Source of the DNA: Emticicia aquatilis
GTDB lineage: Bacteria > Bacteroidota > Bacteroidia > Cytophagales > Spirosomataceae
Direction of reading: 5' to 3'
Length of the DNA stretch: 64,000 bases
Assembly (NCBI RefSeq): GCF_014644295.1
Contig: NZ_BMKK01000005.1
Span: 124,001-188,000, forward strand
The notes under the pieces are model-generated. The model was not told the origin of the DNA. It worked only from the letters and a program-made list of their open reading frames with translations, and did not search any database. Of this stretch, positions 12,001-18,062 are shown in pieces (position 1 is the first letter of the stretch; each line of letters opens with the position of its first letter). The translations under genes were made by a program, and so were the position numbers.

Positions 12001-12686
12001 GCTTGAGTAAAGTATTTGCCGACAGTGCCGAGTTCGTAGTAGTTGGTAAGCCAGTATTAGGCAAAAACAGCAAGTTCAAAATAGATTCAACCTTCAATGG
12101 TAGAACCGTAACAACAATGTTGATTGCCGATAGCAGTTCGTTAGCAGCAGGTGCATCTGATACGCTTACTTTCAAACTCAGATTATTGAGTGCGAAAAAA
12201 GGAGATGCTACATACTCTAACAGTATCACTGGTACAGCCAAAGATGGTACAAACGATGTGAGAGATATTTCACAATCAGGCTTGAACCCTGACCCTGATG
12301 CCGATAACAACCCTGGTAATAACAACCAGCCAACTGCTATCACAATCAAAGGTCAAACGGCAATTACCGATACAACCAACCGAGGCAAAATACCACAAGC
12401 GTTCTCGCCTAATGGTGATGGTACCAACGACTTGTTTGTCATCCAAGGTATCAACGGTAAAGAAAACGTACAAGCTGAAATCTATATCTACAACAGATGG
12501 GGTCAGTTAGTTTACCAAAATACTGACTTCGCAAAAGTAGAAGGTTGGAATGGTGAAGCAAATAATGGTATATTACTCGGAGGCAAAGGAGTTGGCGTAC
12601 CAGACGGTACTTACTTCATCTGTGTGAAAGCAGTTGGCTTCTGGGAAAATAAACCACAGATTAACTTTATAACTATTGCTCGATAA
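39..12686 (+). CDS. Giant repeat-built surface protein with type IX (type B) sorting domain
   Basis: Predicted secreted adhesin-like protein of at least 4,215 residues. Order seen: hydrophobic export segment (about residues 83-104, ending LTAQTQ), a DUF11-like domain (106-230), an Ig-like segment, seven SdrD_B repeats (about 319-1186), two DUF11 domains (about 1360-1610), a run of 16 Cys-paired Ig-like repeats (about 1627-2820), further Ig/PKD-like modules, another DUF11 (about 3168-3285), five related DUF11-like modules (about 3290-4110), and a C-terminal domain with AFSPNGDGTNDLF, IYNRWGQLVYQN and DGTYFICVKA, the gliding-motility-associated type B sorting signal (TIGR04131). The start is uncertain: position 39 is a TTG, ATG 132 is the first internal Met, and the frame is open to the left edge, so the gene may begin outside the window. 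The export segment lies unusually far from any of these starts. PorP/SprF and PorE-like genes follow, which fits a T9SS substrate. The ligand is unknown. Confidence 0.88.
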   Translation: MQEYFADKFPPQLSTNKVKSVPDLITNQDLTMNKLSLNSSSTVKEYHLGSQFDEKLKRWTPSFSSPKKIYDGDDDYPKNSFFKGFATTILLVLISVLGLTAQTQSSIDLSLRKTIDKSLPALNENVKYTLWLKNSGPSAASSIVVKDNFPIAGAVLNTHTGGANFTYSPLTGIGTWNVATLAAGDSVKLEITATVTQQGVFFNTAEVFSVGAGQEDLDSTPNNSKLYEDDIAAACFSVPLYWYPGEEYTVSVPAPYKYGSTIKWFNGTTEISPSSKIAVVNADSSLTIKAPGTFTFTTNVTNCPAQGCCAVQVVEGPYGSIGDYVWRDTNNDGKQGPTATEPPVAGVKVYLLSASGTKLDSTITDAQGKYLFDSLTTDSYRVQFVKPVGYDSFTTQNSGTDDTKDSDVGATGLSQLINIDTSKLPSDTLRNNLNIDAGLKPNYGSIGDYVWTDVNNNGQQNSGEAPIAGVKVYLLSASGTKLDSTVTDASGKYLFDSLASGTYKIQFVAPVGTIAAKQNTGADVTDNDANKNGISQLITIDTAKLPSDTLRNNLNIDAGFVPVGSIGDYVFADNNSDGIQNTGDTPVAGIKVYLLDANTGAKLDSTVTNGAGKYLFDSLLAGSYKVKFVLPTGSEATGKLLGVDTTKDSNINPDGTTDAIVIDTTQPINSTARNNTTVDAGIKTAFGSIGDYVWSDTNNNGQQDSGEPAIAGVKVYLLSASGTKLDSTVTDASGKYLFGGLASGTYKVQFVAPVGTIAAKQNTGADATDSDANKTGLTQIINIDTTKPAADTLRNNLNIDAGFVPVGSIGDYVFNDKTGDGIQNTGDTPVAGVKVYLLDANTGAKLDSAITDVNGKYLFDNLLNGTYKVKFVIPVGSSITGKALGGDPTKDSDANPDGTTDVITINTSLPVGNVGRNNTTVDAGLKTAFGSIGDFVWNDSNNNGLQDSGETGVSGIIIELYASDAIGMPIGAALKKDTTDASGKYLFTGLSAGNYVVKVITTSIPSGSQLTTKQDVGSNDAIDSDFNPSTGLSDKIVIDPYDAAKKDILTVDGGIYSPLGSIGDFVWKDTNNNGLQDTGEPGAEGVKVELYASDASGNPIGAAISTVTTNASGFYTFNNLPKGDYVVRILTSTLPATYSLSTKANAGDDTKDSDFNSTTGYSPKISIDPLVPALKDNPTIDGAIYVPVVCSELVAIATDADICSGDTTYIKATITGGGNVRWYLTPIGGTPIATVASGASYAIFPTTTTVYYAEIANAPEGCPNTRQPVAIVVNVRPANPSCVGAVEECIGKTINLNDFVINGVTTPGGTFEWHTTANPNSPLVSNTSAVGAGTYYLFEKSGAGCYSNPTLLKVTLKNCDKSIDLSLTKAADNITPNVGDNITFTIKVTNAGPDAATAVEVTDELPAGLQFVSSAFFTNNSGVLTSTISNVAANQTITLTYIAKVTGSGAMTNFAQITKATEKDKDSTPGNGKTTKEDDDDKVTITPKVVELLADLSLNKTVSNSTPYAGDQITYYVEVKNNGTSNATNVEATDVVPAGLQIISATGGDAITTTGNTVVAKFNQINVGQTATFQIVAKVTATTGTIKNWAEVTKSDQKDPNSTPNNGVSKNEDDDDDADITIKQQVCNPTTPLIACANPYICLGESVSIEAIGCNGTVVWSDGQTGNMITVTPGATTTYTAQCKINDNCISPKSNPVQVVVNVIAPPTITSNSTSNVICNGGSVTLTANNCTGKILWSTGATTPSITVSPTTTTSYTATCTKLNCVSSKSNVITVTVGTPTTPPTITADNNAICAGQSVKLTANGCTGTVVWSNGSTGSSITFAPTSTGTYSAVCKVGECSSNASTPITVTVGAGSTPTITATKDGICAGESVTLTASNCTGSLAWSTGATTSSITVSPTTNTTYDVTCSVTGCSGKASKAITVTPKPATPIVTCGKERICLGESLTFTAHGCEGTVTWSNGATGATMVVKPTNPTNIYTAICTVNGCASSPSKDAVITVINLTPPTITASADAVCSAGSATLTVSNCDGTVLWSTGATTASITVTPTAATTYTVKCIVDECESSASKTINIGGGQAPNAPTISANKTAVCGNETATLTATGCTGGTITWSNGATGSSIVVGAGTYTATCKTDCGTSGNSNAVVITNGGQTPNAPAISANKTAVCGNETATLTATGCTGGTITWSNGATGSSIVVGAGTYTATCKTDCGTSVNSNAVVITSGGAGSTPTITATKDGICVGESLTLTASNCTGSLTWSTGATTSSITVSPTTNTTYDVTCSVTGCSGKASKAITVTPKPATPIVTCGKERICLGESLTFTAHGCEGTVTWSNGATGATMVVKPTNPTNIYTAVCTVNGCASSPSKDAVITVINLTPPTITASAETVCGGGSATLTVSNCDGTVLWSTGATTASITVTPTAATTYTVKCIVDECESSASKTINVGGGQTPNAPAISANKTTVCGIETATLTATGCTGGTITWSNGATGSSIVVGAGTYTATCKTDCGISGNSNAIVIQTGNVTPPTISASTTALCETGQVTLTAAGCTGTVVWSNTSTGSSITVSVATTTTFSAACKTSTCESGKSNDVTVTVGKPNKPTITSDKQTICEGDAVVLTATGCTGTTVWSNGLTGSTINVSPSTSTDYTAVCKLPQGGCTSDQSNKVTVNVTTKPESPVISCSASRICKGDTLTLNALGCSGSILWSTGQTSASINISPAETTVYTAICKVGSCQSAPSSAATITVGNPIPPVVTCKNTQICGGSSTQIEAAGCTGTVKWSDGQIGAVITVSPTSITSYSAICDGGRCQSEKSNVITVQVTGSGLKKPTTRDLVNTCPYITVDLTTGVTSAASSQGGVFVFRTGTTPGSPAVANPSTASTGTYYVFEKAGNGCYSEGAKINVNITSCETPINCLTNPATALAGKDTTVCLSADFFTLQGKIGGSATSAKWTTDGKGTFDNALSLNTKYNYSNDDVVKGSVKFTLTTNDPDDNGSCVSATSSFTVTLNGVKTVPTIESSKSPNICFGDSVVLTATNAGSYKWSTGATTKSITVKTPGRYTVKLINDNGCASLSSNEIVVKLGDAIAAPTVAALTKNNCPATTVNLSSSVTSQVQSTGGVFEFHTGSSPSSPMLANASAVGSGTYYVIEKSGIGCYSQASPIIVTIDQCNVTTDTSKVDVSVLIVGSRVELKIGDPVTYTITVKNNNPVKAATNVNVVNVLPKGLTVTSTTPGFTAFGTDSLLSVIGNLPAGATKTYTYDAKTTKAGQIINTAKITKLDQVDPILSNNISQWTVECKTCQETCVGLALAADTTRQANGSYNITFRALIEACGNVKLEGVKITENLSTMFPLPTTYTIVQKPTAGVGSLLKTNDSFNGTTDLNLTIPEGSIVEAGKVDTVKFVVNIVPNGKEGPFSTNAFVDAIGNTAFGIPQDVSDVSNNGKTVVKESAEPTVVRLYKSPSVGLAKIVLDTTKKANGSYDVTYQLLVKNNGSLVLNDVIVRDTLTKVFKAPATFTVVAAPSKNTSSQLTINSAFNGTTDTRLTLAGGTIAIGKTDTLKFTVNVQPDTIKTFANTAVVSGSGTLTSGTKENVTDLSNAGLNPDAPGSNPTNLNLNADGSSSIEVPCIGIALYVKDTVRQADSSYNITYKAIIKNCGNLNLTSVQVCDTLSRTFTSPAVAKLAVKPTVSAGSLLKVDTSYNGTTKTCMLLDASQLAPNKVDTLTWVVNVKLNGNKGPFRNTVIVTAKTPSGQVITDASNAGVDPSPSGSTPTVINFNSLPDALIGISKSASEPKLVTGTTNTYDVTFTFKVKNYGKVAFTGVQIQDNLSVAFGDSVKIDSVKVTADAGLTANSNYTGRGSLINLLVDSLSTLAVNAERNVTLFARMTTTSSKANFENQALVIGKYPSNKSTDDLSTNGNDPDPDANGTPKDNSIATPVKLGDGGPIIPSFSTTLGIAKSAILDTVKNADGSYNLTYKVIVKNYSTSKLTNIQLSDSLSKVFADSAEFVVVGKPVLGKNSKFKIDSTFNGRTVTTMLIADSSSLAAGASDTLTFKLRLLSAKKGDATYSNSITGTAKDGTNDVRDISQSGLNPDPDADNNPGNNNQPTAITIKGQTAITDTTNRGKIPQAFSPNGDGTNDLFVIQGINGKENVQAEIYIYNRWGQLVYQNTDFAKVEGWNGEANNGILLGGKGVGVPDGTYFICVKAVGFWENKPQINFITIAR
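993..3596 (+). repeat. Seven SdrD_B-type repeats
   Basis: Seven units, each opening with GSIGDYVW or a variant (GSIGDYVF, GSIGDFVW) and followed by D-x-N-x-D/N-G-x-Q. They begin near 993, 1368, 1728, 2097, 2457, 2826 and 3216. The Asp/Asn-rich opening resembles the Ca-binding loops of Sdr B repeats, which make stiff stalks; Ca binding here is inferred. Confidence 0.85.
1368..2825 (+). repeat. 729-bp tandem duplication of an SdrD_B pair
   Basis: 1368-2096 and 2097-2825 are two in-frame 729-bp (243-residue) copies of a two-repeat unit. Unit openings fall at 1368/2097 and 1728/2457, exactly 729 apart, with long identical stretches just before 1728 and 2457. Confidence 0.85.
4918..8500 (+). repeat. 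Array of 16 Cys-paired Ig-like repeats
   Basis: Sixteen units of about 65-80 residues. Each carries the pattern IC-x-G-x(S/D)-(V/L)-(T)LTA-x-GCTG-x(V/I)-x-WS(N/T)G-x(T)-x-SI and ends near YTAxC. Conserved Cys suggest disulfides formed outside the cytoplasm. Some neighbouring units are exactly 222 bp apart (6271 and 6493). Confidence 0.8.
5601..7590 (+). repeat. 1,110-bp segmental duplication in the Ig array
   Basis: 5601-6480 aligns with 6711-7590 at a constant offset of 1,110 bp (5 x 222). Both copies run through the units beginning TITATKDGIC, IVTCGKERIC, TITASA and ISANKT in the same order. Inside the first copy one unit is duplicated again (6271-6480 and 6493-6700). The near-identity indicates recent expansion. 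Confidence 0.85.
12387..12683 (+). other. T9SS type B C-terminal sorting domain
   Basis: The last about 99 residues of the giant protein begin IPQAFSPNGDGTND and contain YNRWGQLVYQN and PDGTYFICVKA, the conserved blocks of the gliding-motility-associated C-terminal domain. This directs export through T9SS and, in known cases, needs a PorP/SprF partner. Confidence 0.9.
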
Positions 12687-12700
12687 AAGCCGATAGATAA

Positions 12701-12753
12701 AATAACTTCCCGATTGTGTTTTCTACAAAACGGAAAACCTTCGGGAAGTTATT
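12701..12753 (+). terminator. Stem-loop after the giant gene
   Basis: Perfect 13-bp stem AATAACTTCCCGA (12701-12713) with its complement at 12741-12753. An inner 6-bp stem GTTTTC/GAAAAC (12718-12723/12733-12738) extends it. It lies 15 bp after the stop codon. There is no clear T-tract, so termination is inferred from the stem and position. Confidence 0.6.
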
Positions 12754-12851
12754 AAAAACAACACCAAACAAACAAGCGGTAAATCAATCTTATAGCATAA
12801 CTATTTGATATTCAAGCCCAAAGAGATGTCTTAACTCTTAGTAAAAAAATA

Positions 12852-12881
12852 TTGACATTTCAAAATCTTAATGTAACTTTG
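12852..12881 (+). promoter_or_regulatory. Bacteroidota-type promoter of the PorP/SprF gene
   Basis: TTG at 12852-12854, a 19-nt spacer, then TAACTTTG at 12874-12881: an exact match to TTG-N19-TAnnTTTG. A start near 12887 would leave a leader of about 90 nt before ATG 12977. The rest of 12687-12976 holds only the stem-loop at 12701-12753. Confidence 0.7.
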
Positions 12882-12976
12882 TTTTGCTATTGAGTATAAA
12901 AATGCTTAAACGGTTACATTTCAAATTGATTGAACCTTTAAAAGCACTGTATCTTTACTATTTAATTTGGTAAAAA

Positions 12977-13999
12977 ATGAAAAACTTTACAAACCTGAAA
13001 AACAGGTTAGCCGCACTTTTGCTCGTTGGGGCATTATCAGTAAGCTACCAAACCTTCGCTCAACAAGAGGCGATGTTCTCCCAGTACATGTTCAATACCC
13101 TCGCCATCAACCCAGCGTATGCAGGTAGCCGTGATGTATTGAGCCTTACAACTCTTGGTCGTTATCAATGGGTTGGTGTTGAAGGAGCTCCAAAAACTTT
13201 TACGTTTTCAATGGATTCACCTATCAAAAACGAGAAAATGGGCTTAGGTCTTCAAGTAACTCGTGATGAAGTTGGTCTCCAAAAAAACACTGGTCTTTAC
13301 CTTACCTATGCGTATCGCATCAAAGTTGGCCCTCGCTCAACACTATCTTTTGGTGTGCAGGGTGGAGCAACTAACGTACGTTGGGCATTGTCAGATGCAC
13401 AAAATCTTACAAACCCAAATGATTACGTATTCTTAGGAGCGAACGACCAAAACAATATACTTCCTAACTTCGGTGGTGGTCTTTATTTAAGTAATGACAA
13501 AGGGTATATCGGTATTTCTTGCCCTCAAATCATGCAAAATCCGATTTCTAAATTTACTCCAACTGATGGTAAAAGCTCAATTGGAAAAACACAACGTCAC
13601 TACTTTGCGATGATGGGTTTTGTGGTTGGAAAAGGGTCTTTCAAAATCAAGCCTTCTACTATGGTGCGTTATACCCAAGGAGCTCCACTTGGCTTTGATG
13701 GAAACTTAAACTTCTGGATTAAAGACAAAATCGCTTTTGGTGTTTCTGGCCGTATTTCTCAATTCCAAGCAATGGGCCAAGATAGTAAAAACTTGTTCGA
13801 TGCTGCTATCGGAATGATAGAACTTCAACTTACTCCACAATTCAAACTCGGATACGCTTATGATTTCACATCAAATAAGCTTAACGACACAGAAAAAACA
13901 GGTGTAAGTCGTTTCCTTGGCATTCCAACGCACGAAGTATTGCTTCGTTATGAATTTGGCTTCGGTAAGAACAAAATTCTTACTCCACGTTATTTCTAA
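12977..13999 (+). CDS. PorP/SprF family type IX secretion membrane protein
   Basis: A 340-residue outer-membrane beta-barrel protein of the PorP/SprF family. Residues 1-29 form a signal peptide (hydrophobic LAALLLVGALSVSY, cleavage near TFAQ|QE). The family opening FSQYMFNTLAINPAYAGSRD is present, and the protein ends with an aromatic strand (EVLLRYEFGFGKNKI..PRYF), typical of a barrel. PorP in Porphyromonas and SprF in Flavobacterium are needed for secretion or attachment of type B CTD proteins; multiple paralogs often sit next to their substrates. Here it lies 290 bp downstream of a giant type B substrate, behind its own promoter, and is followed by the PorE-like gene, so a dedicated partner role is inferred. 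Confidence 0.9.
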   Translation: MKNFTNLKNRLAALLLVGALSVSYQTFAQQEAMFSQYMFNTLAINPAYAGSRDVLSLTTLGRYQWVGVEGAPKTFTFSMDSPIKNEKMGLGLQVTRDEVGLQKNTGLYLTYAYRIKVGPRSTLSFGVQGGATNVRWALSDAQNLTNPNDYVFLGANDQNNILPNFGGGLYLSNDKGYIGISCPQIMQNPISKFTPTDGKSSIGKTQRHYFAMMGFVVGKGSFKIKPSTMVRYTQGAPLGFDGNLNFWIKDKIAFGVSGRISQFQAMGQDSKNLFDAAIGMIELQLTPQFKLGYAYDFTSNKLNDTEKTGVSRFLGIPTHEVLLRYEFGFGKNKILTPRYF

Positions 14000-14202
14000 A
14001 ATTTTATTGCACATTCTGTTTGCTATGCAATCCGTTGGTACGAAGGTTGCTTAGAATCAATAAGTGTCTATTCAAGAAAATACAATTAATATTCTTGGAA
14101 AAGGATATGCTATTGCCAATTTTTCAAGAATAGCACCGTATCAAGTCCCATATACGAAATATAAATTTATAAATTCGTGAGTGAATTTTAAATTCTAATA
14201 AA

Positions 14203-16749
14203 ATGATTGTCAGGAACAAAATAATTGGAGCGTTGGTTGTAGCAGCCTTGCTCGGCGGTAGCGTAAAAGCACAAGATGCTTTACTAAAAACTGGTGAGCA
14301 TCACTACGAAAGTTTGTGCTACGTAAAAGCAATTGATGCCTTTGAGGCAGCTCTAAAGAAAAAAGGTCTTACTGACCAACAAAAGCTTGCCGCCAAGATT
14401 AAGCTCGGCGATAGCTATTGTAAGGTTAAAGATACTCAAAATGCCGAACGTGTTTATGCTGAAATCATGAGTACGGCAGGCGATTTGTCAGGAGAAAACA
14501 TTACTGTATGCCTCAAATATGCACAAGTACTTGCCAGTAATGGTAAATACCGTGAGGCCCAAGAAATGTACGATAAGTACACTCGAAAAGTGGAAGACGA
14601 CCCTCGTGGTAAAGGTTTCTCGAAACTCTACAACGATGTAAGCGTTCTTTCTAAAAACGCCAACTGCTACAAAGTTGATTACCTTTCAATCAATACAAAT
14701 TCGGCAGATTTCTCGCCAGCATACTATAAAAACGGTATGGTATTCGTCTCAAACCGCCACAATACTGTCGGTGTTCGTCGAGTATTCAACTGGAATGAAA
14801 CGCCATTTCTTGACTTATTCTTTTTAGATGATATTTCGGCCATCGGTGGTCAAGCGGCTGGTCTCGGAACAGGCTCTGGCGATGTTAAAGGCTCTCGCAA
14901 GCGAAGCTCTCGTGGGGGTGTAGTTGGTGCGGACGAATACACCGCTCCTACTGCCAACGATAGCCGTACAATCGGAACTTACGGAGGTATGAATGTCATG
15001 GCTGGTTTAGGCTACGGCGACCGCCCAGTTACTGAATCGGAGCGTTTTGGTGGTTCTATCAACTCAAAATATCACGAAGGTCCTGCTGCTTTCTTTAAAG
15101 ATGGTTCTAAAGTAATTTTCACAAGAAATAACTTCAATAACGGTAAGGCAAAACGCAGTTCTGACGGTATCAATAAACTAAAACTATACATTGGTGAAGC
15201 CAATAAAGATGGTTGGAAAAACATCAAAGAATTACCTTTCAACAGCGACGAATATTCAACAGGGCACCCTGCCCTATCGGCTGACGAAAAGTTGCTTTTC
15301 TTTGCTTCAGATATGCCAGGTGGTTTTGGTGGAACAGATATTTATGTTTCTCGTTACGATGGTGGTAACTGGTCTGCTCCTATTAACTTAGGAAAAACGG
15401 TGAACTCAAAAGGCAATGAAATGTTCCCTTTTGTTGACGAAAAAGGCAATCTTTATTTCTCATCTGACGGCCACGCTGGCTTGGGTGATTTAGATATTTT
15501 CTTTGTACAGCTCGATGGAACTTCTTCAAAAGGTCGTGTTATCAATCTTGGAGCTCCAGTAAACTCAAGCAAAGATGATTTCGGTATCGTAACTGATGCT
15601 CTTCGTAAGGCAGGTTATTTTAGTTCAAATCGTAAACGTGGTGGTGCCGATGACGACATCTACAAATTCGATAGGGAGTGCGAACTCAAAGAGGGTTGTG
15701 ACCTAATCATTGCCGTTTATGATGCCGAAACAAAAATGCCACTTGATAATGCAAAGATTGTTTACGAAGACAAAGATGGTAATATCAAAGAAAAAATGAG
15801 CGATGCTGATGGTAGTGTAAAACTCGAAGGTCTCGAACAAGATGTAGAATTTGCTTTTCGTGCTACTCGTGATGGTTATAGTGCCAATACTGTAAGCTTC
15901 TCGACTAAAGATTGTGATAACGAAGCTTCACGCTTAGAAATCCCGATGAGCCGTCCGAAACCAGCAGTTGATTCAACAGCATTGGCACAAAACGGTGGAG
16001 CGAACGGTACAAACACAGCAAATGCACAAAACGGTTACGCAGGTGAAACCACCACGCAAGGCAAACAAGGTACAAGTGGCACAGGCAGAAATGGCACCAG
16101 TGGCACAGTTCTTTCGGGTAATACTTGTATAATCCGTGGTCGTGTAATGACACAAGGCACTAAACAAGCCGTTGATGGTGTACTCGTAACACTCCGCAGC
16201 GAATGTGATAATTCAACTCAAACTGCTTATACTGATGCAACTGGTAACTACGAATTTACAGTAGCAGAAGGTTGTGATTATACAGTTGAAGGTTCGAAGG
16301 ATAACCTCGGCTCGAAAGGTAAACGTGTACGCAAATTGAATTGTAAAAAAGGTGGTGTAACTGCCGATATATTTATGTTTGGTACGGGCGACATCGTACA
16401 GGTTGATAATATTTACTTCGATTATGGTAAATGTAACCTCCGCTCAGATGCTCGTTCGGAATTAGACAAATTGGTTGCTATGATGCGTAAGTATCCAAAA
16501 ATGCGTATTGAGCTAAGAGCTCATACGGATAGCCGTGCCGAGTCTGATTTCAACCAAAAAATCTCTGAAGGCCGTGCTAAAGCTTCAGCAAGCTATTTAT
16601 TCAAACGTGGCATTAGCCGCAGCCGAGTAGAGTTTGCGGGTTATGGCGAAACAATGCCAGTAAATGGCTGCGTTGATGGCGTAGAATGTACAGAAGAGCA
16701 ACACGCTCAAAACCGTCGTACAGAGATTAAAATCTTACAAATGAATTAA
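14203..16749 (+). CDS. PorE-like TPR/beta-propeller/OmpA outer-membrane protein
   Basis: An 848-residue protein with a signal peptide (1-24, ending SVKAQ|D), TPR-like helices (about 25-150), PD40/WD40-like propeller blades (about 165-490; blocks such as LFFASDMPGGFGGTDIYVS and LYFSSDGHAGLGDLDIFF), a carboxypeptidase-regulatory-like domain (about 505-580), a Gly/Thr/Asn-rich linker (about 595-645), a second regulatory-like domain (about 645-720) and a C-terminal OmpA domain (about 735-848; IYFDYGKCNLRSDA, RAHTDSRAESDFNQKISEGRA). This order matches PorE of P. gingivalis, which links T9SS components to peptidoglycan. Unlike PorE, no lipobox is seen. It follows the PorP/SprF gene by 203 bp with no clear promoter or terminator between, so co-transcription is likely. 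Confidence 0.88.
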   Translation: MIVRNKIIGALVVAALLGGSVKAQDALLKTGEHHYESLCYVKAIDAFEAALKKKGLTDQQKLAAKIKLGDSYCKVKDTQNAERVYAEIMSTAGDLSGENITVCLKYAQVLASNGKYREAQEMYDKYTRKVEDDPRGKGFSKLYNDVSVLSKNANCYKVDYLSINTNSADFSPAYYKNGMVFVSNRHNTVGVRRVFNWNETPFLDLFFLDDISAIGGQAAGLGTGSGDVKGSRKRSSRGGVVGADEYTAPTANDSRTIGTYGGMNVMAGLGYGDRPVTESERFGGSINSKYHEGPAAFFKDGSKVIFTRNNFNNGKAKRSSDGINKLKLYIGEANKDGWKNIKELPFNSDEYSTGHPALSADEKLLFFASDMPGGFGGTDIYVSRYDGGNWSAPINLGKTVNSKGNEMFPFVDEKGNLYFSSDGHAGLGDLDIFFVQLDGTSSKGRVINLGAPVNSSKDDFGIVTDALRKAGYFSSNRKRGGADDDIYKFDRECELKEGCDLIIAVYDAETKMPLDNAKIVYEDKDGNIKEKMSDADGSVKLEGLEQDVEFAFRATRDGYSANTVSFSTKDCDNEASRLEIPMSRPKPAVDSTALAQNGGANGTNTANAQNGYAGETTTQGKQGTSGTGRNGTSGTVLSGNTCIIRGRVMTQGTKQAVDGVLVTLRSECDNSTQTAYTDATGNYEFTVAEGCDYTVEGSKDNLGSKGKRVRKLNCKKGGVTADIFMFGTGDIVQVDNIYFDYGKCNLRSDARSELDKLVAMMRKYPKMRIELRAHTDSRAESDFNQKISEGRAKASASYLFKRGISRSRVEFAGYGETMPVNGCVDGVECTEEQHAQNRRTEIKILQMN

Positions 16750-16775
16750 ACGCTCAGTACCCCAAGAAAGGAAGA

Positions 16776-16812
16776 AAGTCGTCTTGAGTAATCGAGACGA
16801 CTTCTTTTTTTT
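16776..16812 (+). terminator. Rho-independent terminator closing the T9SS cluster
   Basis: 9-bp stem AAGTCGTCT (16776-16784)/AGACGACTT (16795-16803), 10-nt loop, then a run of eight T (16805-16812). It sits 27 bp after the PorE-like stop and just before the 3' end of the opposing ssb gene. Confidence 0.9.
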
Positions 16813-16854
16813 ACATCAACTTAAAATGTTGTGGGAATTAGCAGAAAAACTTCT

Positions 16855-17193
16855 TTACTGCTGCGGTTGTGGCTCTTTGACTTCTACTTCAGAAACTTTA
16901 TAAGCCACGATTTCTGTGACATAGACGGTTTTATTTTCTTTATTCACATAGTTTCTGTAATTGAGTTTTCCCTGAATACTCACCAATTTGCCTCGACTCA
17001 CTAAGTCAGCACATACTTCGGCAACTTTTCCCCACGCTACTACTTTATGCCACGTGGTATTTTTTACTTCTTCATTGTTTTTATTGATATAAACCTCATC
17101 TGTAGCAAGGCTAAAAGCAGCTTTCTTGGCATTATCAAAATTGAATAAATTTACTTCGTTGCCTACGTTTCCGATTAATTTTACTGTGTTCAT
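16855..17193 (-). CDS. ssb: Single-stranded DNA-binding protein (short form)
   Basis: A 112-residue OB-fold SSB: MNTVKLIGNVG at the start, the NTTWHKVVAWGKVAE block (residues about 45-60), then LVSRGKLVSIQGKLNYRNY and a short acidic/Gln tail. It binds single-stranded DNA in replication, repair or recombination. It is shorter than a typical bacterial SSB (160-180 residues) and lacks the acidic DDDIPF-type tip that recruits partner proteins, ending EVKEPQPQQ instead. It is probably a second, accessory SSB rather than the housekeeping copy; short SSBs of this kind are common in Bacteroidota. It converges with the PorE-like gene across the terminator at 16776-16812. Confidence 0.88.
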   Translation of the reverse strand: MNTVKLIGNVGNEVNLFNFDNAKKAAFSLATDEVYINKNNEEVKNTTWHKVVAWGKVAEVCADLVSRGKLVSIQGKLNYRNYVNKENKTVYVTEIVAYKVSEVEVKEPQPQQ

Positions 17194-17388
17194 TGTTTTG
17201 TACGTTTAAAAAATGATTGTTAAATAAATTTAGCCAACCACGCTCTATTTCCGATTGACAATGCAAATTTGCAGCATCTGCCCCACTCTATTCGGTTGAT
17301 AGTCATTTATATACAGATAAAAACATTTGTAAACGTTTGTAAACGGATAACAAGTTTTGTATATTTGATGTATCAAATCAACGTAAAA

Positions 17389-17541
17389 ACTATCCCGTAG
17401 GGATTAAATATCGGTAGTAAGGGTTTGCTTATTTTGTTTTTTCATTCCGTAGGTATGAAACATTGCTTTGTGTCATACCTACGGAATAAGATTGATTAGT
17501 GAAATTTTATTGCTAACAATATCAAATCCCTACGGGATAGT
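17389..17541. repeat. Nested palindromic repeat element, copy 1
   Basis: Outer 17-bp perfect inverted arms ACTATCCCGTAGGGATT (17389-17405) and 17525-17541. Inner 15-bp perfect arms ATTCCGTAGGTATGA (17444-17458) and 17473-17487, with a 14-nt loop. A middle arm, TATCGGTAGTAA (17409-17420), has a decayed partner. Same architecture as 36785-36937. With the hairpin at 17540-17574 it fills most of the 421-bp gap 17194-17614; no gene is seen there. Confidence 0.85.
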
Positions 17542-17574
17542 GCCTAAGACTAACAAAATGTTAGCCTTAGGCAC
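17540..17574. repeat. Strong hairpin before the zinc-ribbon gene
   Basis: Arms GTGCCTAAGACTAAC (17540-17554) and 17560-17574 pair at 14 of 15 positions around a 5-nt loop. It abuts the palindromic element and lies 40 bp before ATG 17615. It could be part of the same repeat or a leader structure. Confidence 0.7.
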
Positions 17575-17614
17575 TACAACTCATTATCCATTTTCAATTA
17601 TTCATTATAATAAA

Positions 17615-17980
17615 ATGCCACAAAAAACCTGCTTAGAATGCGGAGAACCCATCATTGGGCGGTCGGACAAAAAGTTTTGTTCGGACTTATGCCGCAATGC
17701 ATATAATAATAAAGTAAACTCCGACGCCAATAATTACGTCAGAAACACAAACAACGCTCTCCGTCGAAACCGCAAGATTTTGGAAGATATTTGCCATGAC
17801 GATAAAAACAAAACTACTCGCAACACCCTACTCGACCGTGGTTTTGACTTTAACCTAATCACAAGCGTACGCACAACCCAAAAAGGTGCAACGTATTATT
17901 TTGTCTATGAATACGGCTATCTCGAACTCGACAATGATTTTTTCTTGGTCGTAAAAGATAACAAAGCCAAAACCGATTAG
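17615..17980 (+). CDS. Small zinc-ribbon protein of unknown function
   Basis: A 121-residue protein opening MPQKTCLECGEPIIGRSDKK, then FCSDLCRNAYNNK. CxxC (residues 6-9) and CxxxC (22-26) form a putative Zn ribbon like those that close DUF2116/MYM-type proteins. The rest is basic and Asn-rich, followed by a beta-rich stretch (TYYFVYEYGYLELDNDFFLVV). Similar short proteins are common, uncharacterised, in Bacteroidota. I chose ATG 17615 over the upstream in-frame start at 17468 because the extra residues would be encoded by the palindromic repeat. A role in nucleic-acid binding is only suggested by the Zn ribbon. Confidence 0.75.
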   Translation: MPQKTCLECGEPIIGRSDKKFCSDLCRNAYNNKVNSDANNYVRNTNNALRRNRKILEDICHDDKNKTTRNTLLDRGFDFNLITSVRTTQKGATYYFVYEYGYLELDNDFFLVVKDNKAKTD

Positions 17981-18062
17981 ATGCTGATTTAAACTCAATC
18001 TAAATTAGGGGCTTAAAAGAGCTAAAGCATGGTTTTCAGCACTTTTTTGCTAACTTTACATC

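Noticed and set aside
1454-12473. Many - strand and other-frame ORFs of 60-129 codons inside the giant gene, including near-identical pairs
   Set aside because: They are shadows of a repetitive, biased coding sequence. Their mutual similarity follows from the duplicated repeats on the coding strand.
17468-17614. Upstream extension of the zinc-ribbon gene
   Set aside because: These codons would come from the palindromic repeat and the hairpin; ATG 17615 starts the conserved part.
18051-18058. TAACTTTA as a promoter for the small His/Cys protein
   Set aside because: No good -33 TTG at the right distance, and the start site would fall on the GTG itself; kept only as a possibility.
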